Below are positions 8,292 to 16,374 of a DNA stretch of 39,359 nt, piece after piece; within the stretch, counting starts at the first letter, position 1, and each line of letters starts with the position of its first letter. Where the stretch lies: contig JABDLC010000046.1 of the NCBI GenBank assembly GCA_013001905.1, positions 1 through 39,359 of the forward strand, written 5' to 3'. The position numbers were made by a program, and so were the translations under genes. The notes under the pieces were generated by a model. It saw nothing but the letters and a program-made list of their open reading frames with translations, did not search any database and was not told the origin of the DNA. Source of the stretch: Gammaproteobacteria bacterium (GTDB taxonomy: Bacteria; Pseudomonadota; Gammaproteobacteria; Steroidobacterales; GCA-2729495).

Positions 8292-9461
8292 CTATATGAT
8301 GATTAGCTCTGCTCGCAATGCGCCGGCTGCTCGCAGTGCCGCAAGTATCGCGTATATATCTGCCGGTGTTGCACCAACCTGATTAATCGCCGCGATGATG
8401 TCGTTCAGATCCACTCCCGGCTGGAACAGGAACATCTCGCCGGCACCGCCTTCCTCAATGTCGACTTCACTTTCAGGCGTCACCACTGTCTGCCCCTGCG
8501 GATTGACCTGATAAGCCGCCTCCGGCTGGCTCACATCAAAATCTTCTGTAATGCGGACCACCAGTGATCGATGTGAGACGGCAGCCGTCATCACCCTCAC
8601 GAATTTGCTGATCACCACGGTTCCCGTACGCGAGTTAACAATGACCTTGGCCGAGGCTTCTCCCGGCTCGACCTCGATGTTTTCAACAACTGACAGGAAT
8701 GATGTCTGGGCAGCCGCGCTGGGCGGCGCAACCAGTCTTACCGACATGGGATCGATAGCCTGGGCTGTTCCCTGCCCGAGCATCGCATTAAGAGTCTGCG
8801 ATAAGCGGGTTGCCGTCGTAAAATCCGGCCGGTGCAGATTAAGCGTCAGAAAATTATCGTTGCCGAAAGAACTCGGTGCCGCGACTTCCACTGTTGCACC
8901 ATTCGGTACGTAAGCGACGCTGGGCACTCCGATAGTCACGCTTGAGCCATCAGATCCGGATTCAGATAAGCCGCCAGAGACAACACTGCCCTGAGCAATC
9001 GCGAAGACCTGCCCGTTGACCCCCTTAAGCTGCGTCATCAGCAGGGTGCCGCCGCGCAGGCTCTTGGCATTGGCAATCGAGGAAACCGTCACATCAAGCG
9101 TCTGCCCGGGTTTGGCAAACGGGGGGAGTTCCGAGTGCACCGCCACCGCCGCAATGTTCTTTAGCTGCAGACTGGTTCCAGCCGGCAGCGTGACGCCCAG
9201 TTGTTTAAGCGCATTCAGCAAACTCTGCGTTGTAAAGGGTGCCTGCGTGGTCTGATCACCCGTGCCGTCGAGACCCACCACCAAGCCGTAGCCAATGAGC
9301 TGATTAGTGCGCACACCCTCCACGGAGGCGATGTCCTTGATGCGCTCGGCGGCAACTGGCTGATTGATGCCAACCAACAGCATGCAGAACAGCAGCGTGC
9401 GGCCTCGGGTCATCAGGCCAGGCCACCGCGCCAGATCAGCATTATTCTGAAGGTTTCTCAT
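8292..9461 (-). CDS. flgI: Flagellar P-ring protein FlgI
   Basis: About 389 aa. FlgI forms the periplasmic P-ring, the bushing around the rod in the peptidoglycan layer. After the export signal (RTLLFCMLLVGINQPVAA) the mature protein begins ERIKDIASVEGVRTNQLIGYGLVVGLDGTGD, the family hallmark. Later landmarks are ANAKSLRGGTLLMTQLKG and the C-terminal VGATPADIYAILAALRAAGALRAEL. I chose the ATG at 9461 because GAGG lies 9 nt upstream. A TTG at 9485 directly after the flgH stop would add eight residues. An ATG at 9413 would give a more compact signal peptide but has a weak ribosome site. Confidence 0.95.
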   Translation of the reverse strand: MRNLQNNADLARWPGLMTRGRTLLFCMLLVGINQPVAAERIKDIASVEGVRTNQLIGYGLVVGLDGTGDQTTQAPFTTQSLLNALKQLGVTLPAGTSLQLKNIAAVAVHSELPPFAKPGQTLDVTVSSIANAKSLRGGTLLMTQLKGVNGQVFAIAQGSVVSGGLSESGSDGSSVTIGVPSVAYVPNGATVEVAAPSSFGNDNFLTLNLHRPDFTTATRLSQTLNAMLGQGTAQAIDPMSVRLVAPPSAAAQTSFLSVVENIEVEPGEASAKVIVNSRTGTVVISKFVRVMTAAVSHRSLVVRITEDFDVSQPEAAYQVNPQGQTVVTPESEVDIEEGGAGEMFLFQPGVDLNDIIAAINQVGATPADIYAILAALRAAGALRAELIII

Positions 9462-9485
9462 AAGACTTCGCCTCTGCCGGCTCAA

Positions 9486-10181
9486 CTACAGCGGCCAGAA
9501 TTTGTTAAAGATGCGGCTGACTGCGCCGGCGCGATTAGCATCCGCCAACTCGCCTTTACCGCTATAGGTAATGCGTGCGTCTGCCAGCTTGCCGGACGGC
9601 ACGGTGTTCGCAGTCGTGACGTCATAAGGCCGGACAATGCCTGAAACCTGCACGTATTCCTTGCCACGATTCAGCATGATCCACTTCTCGCCCATTACGA
9701 GCAGATTGCCGTTAGGAAACACCTGGTGAACCGTGACGGTAATATCACCCGTCAGGCTGTTGCTCTGCGAGCTGGACCCGGAGCCGTCAAAATTCTGTTC
9801 GGTTTCCCAACTATTATTCAAGATGTTGTCGCCGTTGCTCGTGAAAGGCGCGCCGGCAAACACCGGGCTTCCCGCGTCGAAATCGCTGTCTTTGGCAAAC
9901 GCTGTATTAGCGCTCTTGGATGCGGTTGTCTGTTCGGCAAGAATCACGGTCAGCGTGTCGCCGACGTGCCGCGCACGGACATCACCAAACAACACCAATG
10001 CCGTCCCCTGGTTGTAGTTGCTCCCCGAATTGCCGGTGGGCATAACGGGCTGGAGCGGGACTGCAGGCGGCATTTCACCCGGGCTCGGCCCCACGACAGT
10101 GCTGCAAGCCTGCAATCCCAGAGACAGAACTAACAGGGCAACTGAAAAGATGCGCGAAGTTTTCATATCAACGAATCTCAT
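9486..10181 (-). CDS. flgH: Flagellar L-ring lipoprotein FlgH
   Basis: 231-aa outer-membrane lipoprotein forming the L-ring. A signal peptide ends in the lipobox LQAC, with the lipidated Cys at residue 26 of the form starting at 10181. The conserved core includes ALVLFGDVRARHVGDTLTVILAEQTTASKSA (about 61-92). Later comes the ITVTVHQVFPNGNLLVMGEKWIMLNRGKEYVQVSGIVRP block, and then the ADARITYSGKGELADANRAG block. The first ATG overlaps the flgG stop by one base (TGATG). An ATG five codons later (10166) gives a more ordinary signal peptide and is an equally possible start. Confidence 0.95.
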   Translation of the reverse strand: MRFVDMKTSRIFSVALLVLSLGLQACSTVVGPSPGEMPPAVPLQPVMPTGNSGSNYNQGTALVLFGDVRARHVGDTLTVILAEQTTASKSANTAFAKDSDFDAGSPVFAGAPFTSNGDNILNNSWETEQNFDGSGSSSQSNSLTGDITVTVHQVFPNGNLLVMGEKWIMLNRGKEYVQVSGIVRPYDVTTANTVPSGKLADARITYSGKGELADANRAGAVSRIFNKFWPL

Positions 10182-10963
10182 CAGAGGTTGTTGTTAATGT
10201 ATTGCAACATCTGGTCTGCAACTGCGATGGACTTGGAATTCATCTCGTAGGCGCGCTGGGTCTCGATCATGCTCACCAACTCCTCAACGACATTAACGTT
10301 GGATGTTTCCAAAGCGCCCTGAGAAATTTCGCCCAAACCGTTAATGCCGGGGTTACCAACCTGCGGTGTACCACTGGCCTTGGACTCAACATAGAGATTC
10401 TGGCCGCGCGGCGTCAGGCCACTGGGATTAATGAAGTCCGCAATCTGAATGGTGCCAATCGTGGAGGGAGTCGTCTGACCCGCCAGGCTTGCCTCGACAA
10501 GGCCATCACGCGAGACCCGCAGCGAAATAACACCATCCGGAATCGTGATCGCAGGTTGCACCTCGTAACCGTTGGCAGTTACCAACCGGCCCTGCGAATC
10601 AACCTTGAATGAGCCGTCGCGGGTGTAAGCTTCGTTGCCGTCGGGCAGCAGCACCTGAAAGAAACCGCGACCCTCAAGCATCATATCGAGCGAATTGCCT
10701 GTATCGAGTCGACCGCCCTGATTGAAATTCTTTTCGGTCGACACAATTCGCACGCCCGCACCGATGGTAAGGCCGGTGGGATCCTCAGTGTTCTGCGATG
10801 TACTGGCACCGGCCTGTTGCAGGTTCTGATACAGCAGATCCTCGAAAACCGCCCTGCCGCGCTTAAAGCCGACCGTATTGACGTTGGCCAGATTGTTGGA
10901 AACGACAGACATGCGCGTTTGCTGTGCGTCGAGACCCGTCTTGGCTACCCATAGTGACTGCAT
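10181..10963 (-). CDS. flgG: Flagellar distal rod protein FlgG
   Basis: 260-aa distal rod subunit, exactly the usual FlgG length. The N-terminus has SLWVAKTGLDAQQTRMSVVSNNLANVNTVGFKRGRAVFEDLLYQ, with the rod-protein signature NNLANVNTVGFK (residues 23-34). The central part has MLEGRGFFQVLLPDG and AYTRDGSFKVDSQGRLVTANGYEVQP. The C-terminus is ALETSNVNVVEELVSMIETQRAYEMNSKSI. It lies between flgF and flgH in the canonical order and overlaps the flgH start by one base. Confidence 0.97.
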   Translation of the reverse strand: MQSLWVAKTGLDAQQTRMSVVSNNLANVNTVGFKRGRAVFEDLLYQNLQQAGASTSQNTEDPTGLTIGAGVRIVSTEKNFNQGGRLDTGNSLDMMLEGRGFFQVLLPDGNEAYTRDGSFKVDSQGRLVTANGYEVQPAITIPDGVISLRVSRDGLVEASLAGQTTPSTIGTIQIADFINPSGLTPRGQNLYVESKASGTPQVGNPGINGLGEISQGALETSNVNVVEELVSMIETQRAYEMNSKSIAVADQMLQYINNNL

Positions 10964-10989
10964 AATTCTCTACCCCCGATCCCCGGACT

Positions 10990-11733
10990 CTAGCCGTTCA
11001 TCCGCATCAGACTTGTTGCGACCTGATCATTTTCTTCCGCGTTGCTCATTGCACGCACGTGCAGTTCGTAATGCCGGGCCGCCGCGATCATGTCGACCAG
11101 CGCCCCGGTGGTGTTCACGTTCGAGCCTTCGAGCTGACCGGAAGCAATGCGCACCAACGGATCGGCCGGTGCGCTCGAACCGTCTTTAAGTCGAAACAAC
11201 CCGTCTTCGAAACGGGTCAGCTCAGAATTCGGCGGGTTAACCAGCTTCAGCGTATTGACGACTGCAACATTGTTCGCCGTGCTGCCCTGCGGGACGACCG
11301 ATATCTGTCCGTCACCCTTGATCGTCAGCTCGGAGAACGCCGGCAACGTGACCGGCCCGGCCAGGCCGAGCACCACCTGACCTTCGGCAGTCTCCAGCAC
11401 GCCCGAACTGGTCAGGTGAAGATTGCCCGCGCGGGTGTATGCCTCTTGACCATTGGCATCCTCGACCGCAATCCAGCCTTCACCCAGCACCGCAATATCC
11501 AGGGCTTCGCCCGTAAGAACATACTCACCGGCGCTACTGTCCCAGGACTCGGGCTGGGCCAGTGCGTTGACCCGACTGTCCAGCCCGACGCCCTGTATCG
11601 GCGCACTTTCAAGGGACTGGCGGACAGCACGAAAGCCGGTGCTATTCGCGTTGGCCAGGTTGTGCGCGATTACAGCCTGCGACTGCATCGCCGCGCGCGC
11701 CCCCGTCATCGCTACATAGATTGACTTATCCAT
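10990..11733 (-). CDS. flgF: Flagellar proximal rod protein FlgF
   Basis: 247-aa proximal rod subunit. The rod signature SQAVIAHNLANANSTGFRAVRQ lies near residues 18-39. Also present are LDIAVLGEGWIAVEDANGQEAYTRAGNLHLTSSGVLETAEGQVVLG and the C-terminal LEGSNVNTTGALVDMIAAARHYELHVRAMSNAEEND. FlgF is exported by the flagellar type III system and assembles between FlgB/FlgC and FlgG. It starts 36 nt after flgE and ends 26 nt before flgG, within one operon. Confidence 0.96.
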   Translation of the reverse strand: MDKSIYVAMTGARAAMQSQAVIAHNLANANSTGFRAVRQSLESAPIQGVGLDSRVNALAQPESWDSSAGEYVLTGEALDIAVLGEGWIAVEDANGQEAYTRAGNLHLTSSGVLETAEGQVVLGLAGPVTLPAFSELTIKGDGQISVVPQGSTANNVAVVNTLKLVNPPNSELTRFEDGLFRLKDGSSAPADPLVRIASGQLEGSNVNTTGALVDMIAAARHYELHVRAMSNAEENDQVATSLMRMNG

Positions 11734-11769
11734 ACCGTACTACCCGCCCCGTTAACCCCATTAATCCCG

Positions 11770-12966
11770 TTATCTGATATTGATAATCGTCTGCGTTACT
11801 GCGTCGAACGTTGAGATTACCTGCGCATTTGCCTGGAACAGCCGCTGCGAAGTAATCAGGTTGACCAGCTCCGCGGTCAGATCAACGTTAGATGACTCAA
11901 GCGCTCCCGAAGAGATAATGCCGAAGTTGGACGTGCCGGCCTCCCCGCGCAATGCTGTACCCGATGAGAATGTCTCCTGATAGGAGATGTCACTGGATTT
12001 AGCCAGCCCTTCAGGGTTGGCGAAGGTTGCCAGTGCTACTTTGCCCAGGCTGGAAGACTGCCCGTTGGAATAGCGCGCAAACACCACACCTGACTGATCA
12101 ATCTCGACATTTTCCAGGCGGCCTGCCGCACGGCCGTCCGGATTGATCGCATTGACGACAAACGCCTCACCGAACTGCGTGGTGTCGATCAGATCGAGAT
12201 CCGCAGTAATCGGGTTCGCGCCGTTAGTCGGCGTGAAGGCTCCGAAGCTGACAATACCGCTCGCAGGCGTACTGAGCGCGCCGTTGGAGTCGAATGTGAT
12301 CGGTTGCGCCGTGCCGACCGGGGTGCCATCGATGGTTGAATTCACCTCCCAGTCTGCACCCGATTTGACGAAGTAGTAGCTCGCTGTGTGTGCCACACCC
12401 AGGGAGTCATAGACGACCGTCGCAGTGCTGTGGTTGAAGGTGTCCGGATCAGCTGCATCGAAGGGCGTCGCCGCGGGAGCGACCGCGTTAGCCGGCAGAT
12501 TTACCGCCATGTCAACAAGCGTGCTGGCTTCCGGCGGATTAACATCCACTGTCAACTCAAGGTCCTGCAGCGCACCCGTATTAAAACCACCCTGACCGGT
12601 CGGCGCATAAATCTGCAGCCGCTCACCCTGAGAGTTTTCGACAAATCCGTCTGTATTAATACCGAACGCGCCAACTCGCGAATAGAGCAAGGCGCCATCG
12701 TCATTAACCACGAAGAAACCGTTGCCGCTGACCGCAAGGTCAAGCTGACGCTCGGTGATATCAACGTTGCCCTGCGTGAATTCCTGCCGCACATTCGTGA
12801 GCCGGACACCCGCGCCGATGCCCGCAGAATCACCGGCGAAGACGTCCGCAAACTCTGTACGCGACTTTTTAAAGCCGGTGGTATTGGCGTTGGCAATGTT
12901 ATTCGAAGTGACCGTCAGGTCGGTCGAAGCGGCGTTCAGCCCTGTGAGTGCAATTTGGAATGACAT
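11770..12966 (-). CDS. flgE: Flagellar hook protein FlgE
   Basis: 398-aa hook subunit. The N-terminal MSFQIALTGLNAASTDLTVTSNNIANANTTGFKKSRTEFADVF contains the axial-protein signature. The body has LDLAVSGNGFFVVNDDGALLYSRVGAFGINTDGFVENSQGERLQIY. A central FlgE D2-type insertion lies around 140-290. The C-terminal coil is ALESSNVDLTAELVNLITSQRLFQANAQVISTFDAVTQTIINIR. A very strong Shine-Dalgarno (AAGGAG, 8 nt) precedes the ATG, fitting the roughly 120 copies needed per hook. Confidence 0.97.
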   Translation of the reverse strand: MSFQIALTGLNAASTDLTVTSNNIANANTTGFKKSRTEFADVFAGDSAGIGAGVRLTNVRQEFTQGNVDITERQLDLAVSGNGFFVVNDDGALLYSRVGAFGINTDGFVENSQGERLQIYAPTGQGGFNTGALQDLELTVDVNPPEASTLVDMAVNLPANAVAPAATPFDAADPDTFNHSTATVVYDSLGVAHTASYYFVKSGADWEVNSTIDGTPVGTAQPITFDSNGALSTPASGIVSFGAFTPTNGANPITADLDLIDTTQFGEAFVVNAINPDGRAAGRLENVEIDQSGVVFARYSNGQSSSLGKVALATFANPEGLAKSSDISYQETFSSGTALRGEAGTSNFGIISSGALESSNVDLTAELVNLITSQRLFQANAQVISTFDAVTQTIINIR

Positions 12967-13009
12967 GATTTCTCTCCTTGATACCCGGTTTCAGTCTGCG
13001 AGCGACTGC

Positions 13010-13690
13010 TTACAAAACTGCTCTGATTTGTGACAGGCTGAGTTCCTCGCCCGCCTCGGTGGTAATACGTGTGTTAGCGCCGCCGCCCGAGAGCGAAACG
13101 CTCGCAACTCGAGTGGACACCAGGGTGCTGAGCGCAGTCTCTTCGCCATTTTGGGTGTACCCCGCGGTCAAAAAGTACTCGCCCGGCGCGGCTACCGTGC
13201 CGTCAGCCTGCGTGCCGTCCCACTCGAAGTTGGTAAGGCCCGCGCCACGATTGCCCAACGCGAACTCGCGTATGATCTGGCCGTTGGGAGCCGTGACACG
13301 CACGAATGCGTTGCCGGTTGCGAAGGGAAGGTCAACAGCACCCTTGAGCGACTCGCCGTCACCCAGCTGACCGACACTGCCTTCAGTGAGCACAGACCGG
13401 CCGATCATGGATGACGCCTGTAACGCCTGACTCGAGTACAGCGACTCGGCGAGCTGATCGAGCGCGGCGCTCATGTCACCGATGCCGGAGACGGTACTGA
13501 ACTGGGCCATCTGCCCCAGAAACTCACCGTTCTCCATGGGCTGAAAGGGATCCTGGTTCTGCAGCTGAGTCACCATCAGCTCCAGAAACTGTTCCTGGCC
13601 GAGTTCCGTGCGCTCGCGTTGTGACTGACCCTGCGGAACACCAAGAGTGCTCAGATCAAGGTCGTTACTGCCTGGCATACTAATTGGCAT
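13010..13690 (-). CDS. flgD: Flagellar hook-capping scaffold protein FlgD
   Basis: 226-aa hook cap, a temporary scaffold for FlgE polymerisation. The FlgD_N domain carries the hallmark LGQEQFLELMVTQLQNQDPFQPMENGEFLGQMAQFSTVSGI (about 26-68). A Tudor-like/Ig-like C-terminal part follows, with GNAFVRVTAPNGQIIREFALGNRGAGLTNFEWDGTQADG (about 125-165). The ATG has GAGGAG 9 nt upstream; an ATG five codons in is a less supported alternative. It lies 14 nt after flgC. Confidence 0.95.
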   Translation of the reverse strand: MPISMPGSNDLDLSTLGVPQGQSQRERTELGQEQFLELMVTQLQNQDPFQPMENGEFLGQMAQFSTVSGIGDMSAALDQLAESLYSSQALQASSMIGRSVLTEGSVGQLGDGESLKGAVDLPFATGNAFVRVTAPNGQIIREFALGNRGAGLTNFEWDGTQADGTVAAPGEYFLTAGYTQNGEETALSTLVSTRVASVSLSGGGANTRITTEAGEELSLSQIRAVL

Positions 13691-13704
13691 TACTTTTTGC
13701 TCCT

Positions 13705-14115
13705 CTATTGACCGAGCGACAATGTGCGCATCAGCAGTTCTTTAGATGTATTCAGAACCTCGACACTGGACTGGTATGAGCGCGAGGCCGAGATCATGTT
13801 GACGAGTTCGTCCACCGAATTAACGTTGGACATATAGATGTAGCCGTCCTCATCCGCGGCCGCGTGACCGGGCTTAAAGACTCGTTGTGGCTCCGCGTTG
13901 CTCTCCGCAATATCCGTGACTCTTACCCCGGCATTGGCCTCGTCGAATGCCGAACGGAAAACCGTTTGAAAGATCGGATTCTTGGCGCGATAGGCCTCTT
14001 CAGCCGTCGATGCGGCGGTGCTGGCATTCGCGAGGTTGCTGGCAACGGTGTTCATACGAATTGTCTGCGCGGCCATTGCTGAACCGCTGACATCAAATAC
14101 ATTCATAAGTGACAT
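13705..14115 (-). CDS. flgC: Flagellar proximal rod protein FlgC
   Basis: 136-aa rod subunit of standard FlgC length. The N-terminus has NVFDVSGSAMAAQTIRMNTVASNLANASTA, the rod signature. KNPIFQTVF follows, and the C-terminus is GYIYMSNVNSVDELVNMISASRSYQSSVEVLNTSKELLMRTLSLGQ. A GGAGGG ribosome site 8 nt upstream overlaps the end of flgB, two bases away, so the two are probably coupled. Confidence 0.96.
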   Translation of the reverse strand: MSLMNVFDVSGSAMAAQTIRMNTVASNLANASTAASTAEEAYRAKNPIFQTVFRSAFDEANAGVRVTDIAESNAEPQRVFKPGHAAADEDGYIYMSNVNSVDELVNMISASRSYQSSVEVLNTSKELLMRTLSLGQ

Positions 14116-14117
14116 GA

Positions 14118-14516
14118 TTAGCGCCCTCCGGTGATCGCGTTCTTGAGCCCGCGAATACGGCTGTTCAGAAATGTCAGGCTGGACTGGTACCGGAGCGACG
14201 TTTCGGCGACTGCGGCCTTCTCGCGCTGCGAATCCACGGTATTGCCGTCCTGTGCCGGCTGGTCCGGGATGCGGTACAAGACCGTTGCCGGCCCGCCGCT
14301 TGTCCGGGTCGGATCAATATGGCCCGGTGCTGTGCGGGCCATCTGCATAGTGCCGGAGCTCTGGGCAGCCATAGCCGCCTTGAAATCAATGTCACGCGCC
14401 AGGTAGTTCGGCGTGTCGGCATTTGCGATGTTGGCGGCCAGCAGCTGGATTCGCTGACTGCCAAGCGCCAAAGACTTGGCGTGGGGTGCAAATACGTTGT
14501 CAATATTGAGCGGCAT
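14118..14516 (-). CDS. flgB: Flagellar proximal rod protein FlgB
   Basis: About 132 aa, first gene of the rod-hook operon. Hallmark: SLALGSQRIQLLAANIANADTPNYLARDIDFKAAM. The C-terminus is VAETSLRYQSSLTFLNSRIRGLKNAITGG. I chose the ATG at 14516 (MPLNIDNVF) because FlgB homologues begin about this close to the SLAL helix. An in-frame ATG at 14540 would add eight residues, and its nearest purine-rich site is too distant. The sigma-54-type promoter at 14571-14589 gives a leader of about 45 nt to this start. Confidence 0.93.
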   Translation of the reverse strand: MPLNIDNVFAPHAKSLALGSQRIQLLAANIANADTPNYLARDIDFKAAMAAQSSGTMQMARTAPGHIDPTRTSGGPATVLYRIPDQPAQDGNTVDSQREKAAVAETSLRYQSSLTFLNSRIRGLKNAITGGR

Positions 14517-14570
14517 GATGTCTTTACCGTGTCCTGTCATTCAGCGGGAATTTTTCCCTCGACGTAGAAA

Positions 14571-14589
14571 ATGCAAGACCTGTGCCAAC
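14571..14589 (-). promoter_or_regulatory. Sigma-54 promoter of the flgB rod-hook operon
   Basis: The minus strand reads TTGGCACAGGTCTTGCA, almost the full RpoN consensus, with GG (14586-14585) and GC (14574-14573) exactly ten bases apart. Its core TGGCACAG-N-TCTTGC is nearly the same as in the fliD promoter. It should drive flgBCDEFGHIJ under a FleQ/FlrC-type activator, which is not in this window. Confidence 0.85.
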
Positions 14590-14726
14590 TCTCTGAAAGC
14601 CTCTATTTGCTTGGCCACACAACGCAAGGCGGCAGAAAATTTCCGCCCCGGCGGCAAATGCCGGGTCCGCGGTTGCCGCTTTGTCGATCTGTTGCCGCCG
14701 GACGCAGCGGCTGCATGCCCGCATAC

Positions 14727-14744
14727 GCGGCATGGAATTTGCAT
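14727..14744 (+). promoter_or_regulatory. Sigma-54-like promoter of flgA
   Basis: The plus strand reads CGGCATGGAATTTGCAT, with GG at 14729-14730 and GC at 14741-14742 (N10), and TTGCA in the -12 element. The -24 element is weaker (CGGCATG). The expected start of transcription, near 14754, leaves only about 7 nt before the flgA ATG. Confidence 0.65.
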
Positions 14745-14760
14745 CTTTAAGCCATAACCC

Positions 14761-15474
14761 ATGAAAGCGCTCGCACCGACAATTTGCTGCCACCTGACCA
14801 CGTTGCTGCTGCTGGCACCGGCGGCAGCAGCCGCGGGGTCGGGACATGACCATGCGGACATCCGCCGCGCTGCGGAACAAGCCGTTGAGAAACACATGGG
14901 CACACCACGCGGCCGGGTCGTGGCCGTCGCAAACGAGATAGATTCCCGCCTCAGGCTGAGCAGCTGCAATGTGCCGCTCGAAGCCGAGCTGCCCTACGCG
15001 ACGACCCGCAAGACGCGCGTGACCGCTGAGGTACGCTGCCCAGGCAGTCGGCCCTGGAAGCTCTACGTGCCGGTTCGTCTGCAGGTCTGGCAGCAGGTGC
15101 TGATCGCGGCCGGCCCCCTGACGCGCGGCAAGCTGCTGGAAGCCGACGACATGATTCTGGCGGAACGGACTATAGGTCAGCAGACACGCGGGTTTCTGCT
15201 GGATCCCAAGCATGCCGTGGGTTACCGGCTCAAACGCAGCCTGTCAGAGGGGGATGTCATTACCCCGGCGGTCATTGTCGCGCCGCCACTGATCGAACGC
15301 GGTCAGGCCGTCACGATTGAGGCGGCCGCCGGCGGGTTGCGCGTGCAGATGGCAGGGGTCGCATTGGAAAACGGTCTGGCGGGCGACATAATCAAGGTCG
15401 AAAACCGTGAATCAGGTCGCAAAGTCGAGGGCGTGGTGCGCTCAGGCAAGACAGTTGAGGTGCTACTGCACTGA
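14761..15474 (+). CDS. flgA: Flagellar basal body P-ring formation chaperone FlgA
   Basis: 237-aa periplasmic chaperone that helps FlgI assemble into the P-ring. A signal peptide ends near residue 25 (LLLLAPAAAAAG). The SAF/FlgA C-terminal domain includes ARLRLSSCN-like DSRLRLSSCNVPLEAELP, GKLLEADDMILAERTI, DPKHAVGYRLKRSLSEGDVITPAVIVAPPLIERGQAVTIEA and GLAGDIIKVENRESGRKVEGVV. An in-frame stop (TAA at 14755-14757) sits two codons before the ATG, so this start is nearly forced. There is no Shine-Dalgarno. It is divergent from flgB and upstream of flgM-flgN. Confidence 0.94.
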   Translation: MKALAPTICCHLTTLLLLAPAAAAAGSGHDHADIRRAAEQAVEKHMGTPRGRVVAVANEIDSRLRLSSCNVPLEAELPYATTRKTRVTAEVRCPGSRPWKLYVPVRLQVWQQVLIAAGPLTRGKLLEADDMILAERTIGQQTRGFLLDPKHAVGYRLKRSLSEGDVITPAVIVAPPLIERGQAVTIEAAAGGLRVQMAGVALENGLAGDIIKVENRESGRKVEGVVRSGKTVEVLLH

Positions 15475-15493
15475 TTTCGGGCTGCAAAAGGAC

Positions 15494-15520
15494 TAAAGTT
15501 TTGCCACCTGGCGCCGATAT
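15494..15520 (+). promoter_or_regulatory. Sigma-28 promoter of flgM
   Basis: TAAAGTTT-N11-GCCGATAT: the -35 and the 11-nt spacer match the FliA consensus exactly, and the -10 differs only in its last base. This would let sigma-28 drive its own antagonist, the same feedback known for enteric flgM. Confidence 0.88.
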
Positions 15521-15569
15521 ATAAGTACAGAAAAATATAATAAATAGTATGTACGGAGGATTATGGTAA

Positions 15570-15881
15570 ATGGTTGATAAAATTAACGGTTACGGCAGAA
15601 CTGACCTGCCCGCCAGCTCCCGTTCGGGGGGCGTAAAGCGGGCAGAGCAGGGAGAGTCTGCCCGCTCCGCAGGGGGCGAGGAAAAAACGCGTACCGATGC
15701 GGTGGCGCTAACGGACACGGCTGTCCGGCTGAAGCGAATTGAGGCCAACCTTGCAGAACTTCCCGAGGTGGATCAGGCGAAAGTCGATGCACTGCGCGAA
15801 CAGGTGGATTCCGGCGACTACAAAGTGGATGGTCAGGAAATCGCACGCAAGCTGGTACAGCTGGAACAGGATCTGTCCTAG
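15570..15881 (+). CDS. flgM: Anti-sigma-28 factor FlgM
   Basis: 103-aa FlgM, which binds FliA (sigma-28) and is secreted once the hook is complete, releasing late gene expression. The N-terminal half is Ser/Gly/Lys/Glu-rich and probably disordered. The C-terminal half holds the sigma-binding helices: DAVALTDTAVRLKRIEANLAELPEVDQAKVDALREQVDSGDYKVDGQEIARKLVQLE. GGAGGA at 15555-15560 lies 9 nt upstream of the ATG. An earlier ATG at 15563 opens a five-codon frame (MVNG-stop) overlapping this start. It has its own sigma-28 promoter and is followed 6 nt later by flgN. Confidence 0.92.
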   Translation: MVDKINGYGRTDLPASSRSGGVKRAEQGESARSAGGEEKTRTDAVALTDTAVRLKRIEANLAELPEVDQAKVDALREQVDSGDYKVDGQEIARKLVQLEQDLS

Positions 15882-15887
15882 CTTGTT

Positions 15888-16340
15888 ATGACCGAGCAAA
15901 CTCATACCCAAGCCGACATCACCCGGATAATGGATCAGGAAATCAGCGCCCTTGAAGCGGTGATGGATGTCCTGCAATCCGAACATGAAGCGCTCGAGAC
16001 GCGCGACGCCGATGCGCTCACCGCAGCGAGTAAACTGAAACTCGAATGCATCGAGACAGCTCGTCGTATTGGTGCAGAACGCGCAACAATGCTGACTGAT
16101 GCCGACGATATCGGCGCCAATCCGCAAGTCAGTGTGCGCTGGGAGCGCCTGACCAAGCTCGCGCACGGCTGCAAAGAAAAGAACGAACGCAACGGCATGC
16201 TGATCCGTTTTCAGCACAAGTATGTCGAACAGACACTCGCCGTCTTGCGCAACGACGGCGGGAGCGAGAGCGCTGTTTACGGCCCGGACGGCAACAGCCG
16301 CTCCGGCACTACCCGCCGCGGCCCGCTGGGATCTGCCTGA
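15888..16340 (+). CDS. flgN: Flagellar export chaperone FlgN
   Basis: 150-aa FlgN family protein, the cytoplasmic chaperone for FlgK and FlgL. It is largely helical: MDQEISALEAVMDVLQSEHEALETRDADALTAASKLKLECIETARRI (about 15-62). The C-terminal helix contains NGMLIRFQHKYVEQTLAVLRND (about 102-124), the usual substrate-binding region. A poorly conserved Gly/Ser/Arg-rich tail follows. It lies 6 nt downstream of flgM, in the normal flgA-flgM-flgN order. The call rests on fold pattern and context, because FlgN sequences diverge strongly. Confidence 0.88.
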   Translation: MTEQTHTQADITRIMDQEISALEAVMDVLQSEHEALETRDADALTAASKLKLECIETARRIGAERATMLTDADDIGANPQVSVRWERLTKLAHGCKEKNERNGMLIRFQHKYVEQTLAVLRNDGGSESAVYGPDGNSRSGTTRRGPLGSA

Positions 16341-16374
16341 TACACTGCCGCTCCGGCGTTAAACAGGGACCGCC

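Noticed and set aside
16297-16357. 11-bp direct repeat GCCGCTCCGGC, copies 50 bp apart, at the end of flgN
   Set aside because: Short and GC-rich, one copy is coding, and there is no sign of a mobile element or attachment site; likely chance.
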